Origin: Candidatus Paceibacter sp.
GTDB lineage: Bacteria > Patescibacteriota > Minisyncoccia > UBA6257 > 02-FULL-45-10c
Assembly: GCA_020724845.1 (NCBI GenBank)
Contig: DYGE01000007.1
Coordinates: 1-51,244, forward strand
Length of the DNA: 51,244 nucleotides
Direction of reading: 5' to 3'
Shown: positions 46,170 to 51,244 of the stretch, one piece after another
Layout: each line of letters opens with the position of its first letter
Position numbering within the stretch: the stretch's first letter is position 1
The notes under the pieces: model-generated
The model's input: only the letters and a program-made list of their open reading frames with translations
Databases searched by the model: none
Told to the model about the DNA's origin: nothing
Position numbers and translations under genes: made by a program

Positions 46170-47570
46170 ATGATAAGAATTTTTAATACCCTAACCAGCC
46201 GAAAGGAAGAGTTAGCTATTCCAAAGGATCGCAAGCTGCAGCTCTTTGTCTGCGGACCAACCGTTTACGACTTTTCGCATATCGGCCACGCGCGCACCTA
46301 TATCTCCTTTGACGCGATCGTTAAATATCTTAGATCTCGAGATATCCCGATCTTTTATCTGCAGAACATTACCGATATTGATGACCGGATCATAGACCGG
46401 GCCAGGGAAGAGAAAACAAATACCGAGAGTTTATCCAAAAAATTTGAAAAGTTGTACTACCGGGACATGAAATCTCTCGGGGTTACCGCCGTTGATAAAT
46501 ATGCCCGCGCTACCGACCATATCCCGCAAATCGTAAAGCAAGTGAAAACGCTGGTTGAAAAAGGTCATGCTTATAAAATAGAAGGCGATGGATATTATTT
46601 TGACCTCTCCACCTTCCCGGAATACGGAAAACTTTCCGGCCGAACGGCGCTCCAGGCGGAAGATTCAGTTTCCAGAATTGATGAAGGCGTCAACAAAAGA
46701 AACAAAGGCGACTTTGCTCTTTGGAAATTCGTTGATAAGAAAGCTGCCGAAAAAGGAGAACCAAGCTGGGAAACCGAACTAGGGGCGGGACGGCCGGGAT
46801 GGCACATTGAAGACACTGCCATCACCGAACATCATTTCGGGACGCAATATGATCTGCACGGCGGAGCAGTGGATTTAAAATTCCCCCACCACGAAGCAGA
46901 GATCGCCCAGCAAGAGGCCGCTTCCGGAGAAAAGCCGTTCGTAAAAATCTGGATGCACACCGGCTTTCTTTTAGTTAACGGAAAAAAAATGTCCAAGAGT
47001 TTGAAGAACTTTGTGGCCATTGGGGATTTCTTAAATAAACACTCCGCCGACGAGCTCCGCATGCTGGTACTAAGCCACCACTACCGATCCCCAATTGACT
47101 ACACCGAAACCTCCGCCAGCCAGGCCAAAGCATCCTGGGAGACTCTCCAGCATTTTATTTACAAATTAGGATTGATTAAAAAATCCGGGGAGCAATCGCT
47201 GAACGCCAGCGACGCTCTAAAAAACTCCGAAAACGAATTTGAATCCGCTATGGCAGATGACTTTAATACGCCGGAAGCTCTGGCGGCTCTTTTCCGGCTC
47301 ATCAACCGGATGGAAAGCGGCCTCTGGGATTTGACCGCGAAGGACGCCAGAAAATTAAGGAGCTTCATAATGAAAAAACTGCAAGTTTTAGGCTTTCAGC
47401 CGGCAAAATCACCCTCTATCCCCCTTAAAATACGGCTATTTTCCGCGGCGCGGGAGTTATTCAGACGTAATAAACAGTTTGCTCGATCTGACGCCTTGCG
47501 AAAGAAAATAGAAGCGTTAGGATTTATTATAGAAGATACGCCGGAAGGGCCATTAGTCATTAAAAAGTAG
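46170..47570 (+). CDS. cysS: cysteinyl-tRNA synthetase
   Basis: LFVCGPTVYDFSHIGHARTY; GRPGWHIE; HTGFLLVNGKKMSKSLKNF (KMSKS). Confidence 0.97.
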   Translation: MIRIFNTLTSRKEELAIPKDRKLQLFVCGPTVYDFSHIGHARTYISFDAIVKYLRSRDIPIFYLQNITDIDDRIIDRAREEKTNTESLSKKFEKLYYRDMKSLGVTAVDKYARATDHIPQIVKQVKTLVEKGHAYKIEGDGYYFDLSTFPEYGKLSGRTALQAEDSVSRIDEGVNKRNKGDFALWKFVDKKAAEKGEPSWETELGAGRPGWHIEDTAITEHHFGTQYDLHGGAVDLKFPHHEAEIAQQEAASGEKPFVKIWMHTGFLLVNGKKMSKSLKNFVAIGDFLNKHSADELRMLVLSHHYRSPIDYTETSASQAKASWETLQHFIYKLGLIKKSGEQSLNASDALKNSENEFESAMADDFNTPEALAALFRLINRMESGLWDLTAKDARKLRSFIMKKLQVLGFQPAKSPSIPLKIRLFSAARELFRRNKQFARSDALRKKIEALGFIIEDTPEGPLVIKK

Positions 47571-47601
47571 CGAGCGATCTAAGCGACAAAAAATTTTTAA
47601 A

Positions 47602-48942
47602 ATGCCATCAAATTTAAAATTACCCCCGCAGAATCTAGAAGCTGAACAGTCCGTTCTCGGCGCCTTAATGCTGGATAAAAACGCCATCATCAATGTCGCG
47701 GATATTCTAGTAGTGGAAGATTTTTACAAGCCGGCGCACGCGAAAATCTATGAAGTCATTTTGGCCTTGTACGAAAAACGGGATCCGATAGATATTTTGA
47801 GCGTCACTTCAAAATTGAAAAATGAAAATATCCTGAAAGAGATCGGCGGCCATTCTTACCTGACCCAGCTGATGGAATCGGTGCCGACCGCCGCTCACGT
47901 GGAACACTACGCCAAAATAGTCAGAGAAAAGCGATTGCTCCGCGAACTCATCAAGGCCTCGGCGGAAATTACCGAGCACGCGGTTGGAGCCACTGAAGAC
48001 ATAGAAGATATTCTAGGCAACGTTGAGCAGAAAGTTTTTGCCATTTCCAAGCGATCCTTCAGCCAAAAATTCGCCAGATTAAAAGACGAGCTTCAAGGCG
48101 CCTACGCCAGGATAGAAAAGCTGCACAACGGCGAAGGAGCGCTTCGCGGAGTTCCGACCGGCTTCCAGGAAATTGACGATAAGCTTTCCGGACTGCAGAA
48201 TTCCGACTTGGTAGTTTTAGGAGCCAGGCCTTCGCTTGGAAAGACCTCTCTCGCCCTGGATATTGCTAAAAATGCCGCCAAAGCAAACGTGCCTGTAGGA
48301 ATTTTCTCGCTGGAAATGTCCCGAGAACAAATCGTAGACCGCCTTATCGCCTCCGAAGCGCAAGTGCCGCTTTGGGAACTAAGGACAGGCAAGTTGAGAA
48401 ATGACGAGGATTTCGAGCTTATCCAGCAGGCGCTTAGCGATTTATCCCAGCTGCCGATATTCATAGAAGACACGCCATCCCCGAGCATCCTGCAAATGCG
48501 GTCCATGGCTCGCAGGTTGCAATCCGAACAAGGAGGATTGGGCCTGATCGTGGTTGACTACCTCCAATTGATCCAACCGAGAATGCAAACTGACAACCTC
48601 GTGCAACAGGTAACGGAGTTTTCTAGGGGCCTAAAATCAATGGCCAGAGAATTGAATGTTCCGGTGCTGGCCCTCTCCCAGCTATCCAGAGAAGTGGATA
48701 AAAGGGATAACAAACAGCCAAGATTATCCGACTTAAGGGAATCCGGGGCGATTGAGCAGGACGCGGACGTAGTTATGTTTATTTATAGAAAAGATCACGG
48801 CCAGAAAAATCCGTTGCCCGAAGACCAAAACATGGCTGAAATCATTATCGCCAAACACCGCAACGGCCCGACCGGCTTCGTCAAGCTTAAATTTGATCCG
48901 GAGAAAGCGAGCTTCCGATCGATTGATAAACATCATTCATGA
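47602..48942 (+). CDS. dnaB: replicative DNA helicase DnaB
   Basis: PPQNLEAEQSVLGALMLD; GARPSLGKTSLALDIA; LIVVDYLQLI; SDLRESGAIEQDADVV. Confidence 0.97.
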   Translation: MPSNLKLPPQNLEAEQSVLGALMLDKNAIINVADILVVEDFYKPAHAKIYEVILALYEKRDPIDILSVTSKLKNENILKEIGGHSYLTQLMESVPTAAHVEHYAKIVREKRLLRELIKASAEITEHAVGATEDIEDILGNVEQKVFAISKRSFSQKFARLKDELQGAYARIEKLHNGEGALRGVPTGFQEIDDKLSGLQNSDLVVLGARPSLGKTSLALDIAKNAAKANVPVGIFSLEMSREQIVDRLIASEAQVPLWELRTGKLRNDEDFELIQQALSDLSQLPIFIEDTPSPSILQMRSMARRLQSEQGGLGLIVVDYLQLIQPRMQTDNLVQQVTEFSRGLKSMARELNVPVLALSQLSREVDKRDNKQPRLSDLRESGAIEQDADVVMFIYRKDHGQKNPLPEDQNMAEIIIAKHRNGPTGFVKLKFDPEKASFRSIDKHHS

Positions 48943-49021
48943 GCTTTTAGCTTTTAGCTTTTAGCTTTTAGATAATCCGCCAACCGGCAGACTAACAGCT
49001 AACAGCTCACAGCTCACAGCT
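48942..49021. repeat. inverted heptamer-repeat element, copy 2
   Basis: Four AGCTTTT heptamers, 24-nt spacer, four (A/C)ACAGCT heptamers. Confidence 0.85.
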
Positions 49022-49028
49022 AAATGCA

Positions 49029-49628
49029 TTGCTACCTGATCCAATCAAAAAATTCGTGGACGAAATTTCCAAGCTTCCCTCTATCGGGCCGCGTCAGGCA
49101 ACCCGGCTGGCTTTTTATGTTGCCGGCTTAGGCAAAAATAAAATCAGAGAAATCTCCGATGCCGTATCCGGATTGGGAAATCTCACGACCTGCGCCCGCT
49201 GTTTCCGAACCCACCTCGGCCGCGGCAACCTATGCTCGATCTGCAGTGACGCCTCCAGATCCAAGGACCTAATCGCCATCGTTGAGAAAGAAACCGATCT
49301 TATGTCGCTGGAAAAGACTAAAAAATTCAGCGGTTGGTACCTGGTCATCGGGGAACTGCATAAAACCGGCGACTTGGAACCGGAGCAAAAATTAAGGTTA
49401 GCCAGTTTGAAAACTTTTATTAAAAAAGAGCTGGGCGGCCAGGCAGAAGAAATCATCCTAGCCGTAAACCCTACGGTCTATGGCGACCTTAACGCCTCCT
49501 TGCTTAAGAAGGAATTAGGCGAATACGCCAAGAAAATAACCCGGCTCGGGAGAGGAATCCCCACGGGTGGAGAAATAGAATTCGCCGATGAGGATACGCT
49601 AAGCAGCGCATTGGAACGACGGTCTTAA
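49029..49628 (+). CDS. recR: recombination protein RecR
   Basis: LPSIGPRQATRLAFY; C4 zinc finger CARCFRTHLGRGNLCSIC; TOPRIM; TTG start. Confidence 0.95.
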   Translation: MLPDPIKKFVDEISKLPSIGPRQATRLAFYVAGLGKNKIREISDAVSGLGNLTTCARCFRTHLGRGNLCSICSDASRSKDLIAIVEKETDLMSLEKTKKFSGWYLVIGELHKTGDLEPEQKLRLASLKTFIKKELGGQAEEIILAVNPTVYGDLNASLLKKELGEYAKKITRLGRGIPTGGEIEFADEDTLSSALERRS

Positions 49629-49704
49629 AGGTGCGGGGTTGAAAGAAGGAAATGAAGCTGTTATCCTGAATCCAGATTCGCAAACAACCAAGCGGTGAAG
49701 CAAG

Positions 49705-49929
49705 ATGTCAAAGCCAATTACCGGTTTTGAGCTGCTGGAAAAAGAGGTGGAACAAGCGGAAGAGTTCAAAGAAAAACACAGGTGTTCTTCCAAAAACAAA
49801 AAAAGGGATGTTACCGGAGCGAATAGGATATTCTCTTATACTTTCACCCTCACCGGCATAGGAGTCGGCGTAACCGTAAGCTGCTCCTGCGGCAAAGAAA
49901 AAAATGTTACCGACTACGACAGTTGGTAA
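49705..49929 (+). CDS. small hypothetical protein
   Basis: 74 aa ending CSCGKEKNVTDYDSW; terminator follows. Confidence 0.55.
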   Translation: MSKPITGFELLEKEVEQAEEFKEKHRCSSKNKKRDVTGANRIFSYTFTLTGIGVGVTVSCSCGKEKNVTDYDSW

Positions 49930-49957
49930 GCAAAACGACCCATTGGCGGGTCGTTTT

Positions 49958-50269
49958 TTATTTAACCGAAAGCACTTCAAGCTCAGTAAATTGCTGCCGA
50001 TGGCCCTTCTTTTTCCTGTATCTTGTCTTGGAGTGATACTTGAAGACAATCTTGGTTTTTTCCTTGCCTTGCTTGAGCACCTTCGCCTCAACTTTTGCCC
50101 CCTCTAAATAAGGAGCGCCTACTTTAACATCCTCGCCATCAGCCACCAACAGGACCTTATCCAAAGTCAAACTGGCGCCCGGTTCGGCGTTTAATTTTTC
50201 CACTTTTAACTTTTGCCCGGGAGCAACCTTATATTGCTTGCCGCCGGTTTCTACTATTGCAAATGCCAT
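49958..50269 (-). CDS. rplU: 50S ribosomal protein L21
   Basis: MAFAIVETGGKQYKVAPGQKLKVEKL...KYHSKTRYRKKKGHRQQFTEL. Confidence 0.97.
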   Translation of the reverse strand: MAFAIVETGGKQYKVAPGQKLKVEKLNAEPGASLTLDKVLLVADGEDVKVGAPYLEGAKVEAKVLKQGKEKTKIVFKYHSKTRYRKKKGHRQQFTELEVLSVK

Positions 50270-50274
50270 GGTCG

Positions 50275-50652
50275 TCAATTGATTGAAATGATAACATTAA
50301 CCCCTATTAAAATCAATACCATTAAAATCAGCGTAGTGGCCGAGATCAGATAGGACAACAAACGCTCCCGGTAATAAAATCTATGCGCGATCGCCATATT
50401 CACAACTAAAATTACCAGAGCCGTAATCAAAATGTCAAAAACATCCCTGACATTACCGAAAAAATCCGCTCCTTTGTAAGCGTCAAAGTGGATTACCAGC
50501 AATCCATCCGAATCCGCCAAGTTTACGTACGCGACAGCGAAAGCGATCGCTAAAACAAGCAGGCTTAATCCGAAAAAAGCCGCGGTATATTTGTCTTTTA
50601 AGATCATTGGGACGGTCATAAGATAGTTAGTGATTTTTAAGTGTGCTCCCAT
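50275..50652 (-). CDS. small membrane protein
   Basis: Several hydrophobic segments; the ORF 5' end overlaps the tRNA by a few nt, so the start is probably internal (MTVPMIL). Confidence 0.55.
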   Translation of the reverse strand: MGAHLKITNYLMTVPMILKDKYTAAFFGLSLLVLAIAFAVAYVNLADSDGLLVIHFDAYKGADFFGNVRDVFDILITALVILVVNMAIAHRFYYRERLLSYLISATTLILMVLILIGVNVIISIN

Positions 50653-50718
50653 CGGGATTCGAACCCGAGTTTCCAGGATGAGAACCTGACGTCCTAGGCC
50701 AGACTAGACGATAGGAGC
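50644..50718 (-). tRNA. tRNA-Glu (anticodon CTC)
   Basis: GCTCCTA/TGGGAGC acceptor stem, GGTTCGAATCC T-loop, anticodon loop TTCTCAT closed by CAGG/CCTG. Confidence 0.93.
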
Positions 50719-50756
50719 ATAGCCAGACGATTTCTATATATTACAATAAAAAGCGG

Positions 50757-51065
50757 CTACTTTGAAGTAGTCCGCGGCGACTTAACAAATTTCCCGATCT
50801 TAACCCACTCCTGGCTATTCCATAAATAGCATAAATCATTTTCATCGGTTTTCATTCGGAACATCTTGGTACCCTCCCAATGATTCATCCCGGGGACTGG
50901 AAGCCCCGTGTCAAAATCTAGAGCATCCTCGAGCCAATGTTCTTTGGGTAGAAAAACGCAAGCGATAAAAACATCTTTCAGTATTATCCGCTTTTTAGTT
51001 ATTTTCAGGTAAGTAACCTCTATCTCATAATCCTGCCAATTCCGATAAAGACTCTTTAGAGTCAT
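50757..51065 (-). CDS. hypothetical protein
   Basis: 102-aa ORF. Confidence 0.5.
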   Translation of the reverse strand: MTLKSLYRNWQDYEIEVTYLKITKKRIILKDVFIACVFLPKEHWLEDALDFDTGLPVPGMNHWEGTKMFRMKTDENDLCYLWNSQEWVKIGKFVKSPRTTSK

Positions 51066-51244
51066 GCCGCTCCAGTTATTATCACGCTGTTTTTAATTAT
51101 AAAGAACTCAACAATAAAAATAAAGCTTATGTATAATGCCACCAATTCTGGAATCTTCTATAAATAAACAGGGATAATTTTCCAGGCATCGCCTCCACCT
51201 GATAAACATAACCAGAAAGTATCCTCTGTGCGGCAACTGACGGA

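Noticed and set aside
48942-49021. CRISPR array
   Set aside because: Units are only 7 bp with no spacers, and no cas genes are present; no CRISPR seen anywhere in the window

Overview
The window is 51 kb of a small-genome bacterium. Gene content and compact architecture look like Candidate Phyla Radiation/Patescibacteria; this is inference, as there is no rRNA in the window. The housekeeping backbone includes dnaJ, prs, apt, metK, rarA, xth, the hrcA-grpE-dnaK cluster, cysS, dnaB, recR, rplU and tRNA-Glu(CTC). Lineage-specific small genes and accessory DNA are interspersed.

Main observations:
(1) A candidate defence island at about 32.0-39.5 kb. Its centre is a single-ORF fusion of a full LexA-type repressor (HTH, intact Ala-Gly cleavage site, Ser/Lys dyad) to a DPPY-type DNA methyltransferase. 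Next to it are a PD-(D/E)XK-like endonuclease and a divergent six-gene operon with three HEPN-like RX4-6H proteins and two membrane-anchored proteins. The two arms share a symmetric back-to-back promoter with repeated TACCGAA motifs. This suggests a restriction/abortive-infection module controlled by DNA damage.
(2) A dispersed paralogous membrane-protein family (four copies) with an N-terminal Q-T-x-x-(E/D)-K motif and a C-terminal C-x2-C-x-Y-L motif. Two copies share an almost identical promoter and leader.
(3) Several unexplained non-coding elements: two 82-83 nt inverted heptamer-repeat elements, a branched structured element between hrcA and grpE, a 110 nt inverted-repeat element upstream of metK, TAATATTA-centred palindromes, a recurrent 3'-UTR module, and a candidate stand-alone small RNA.

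All family names come from reading protein motifs by eye. No database search or folding program was run.
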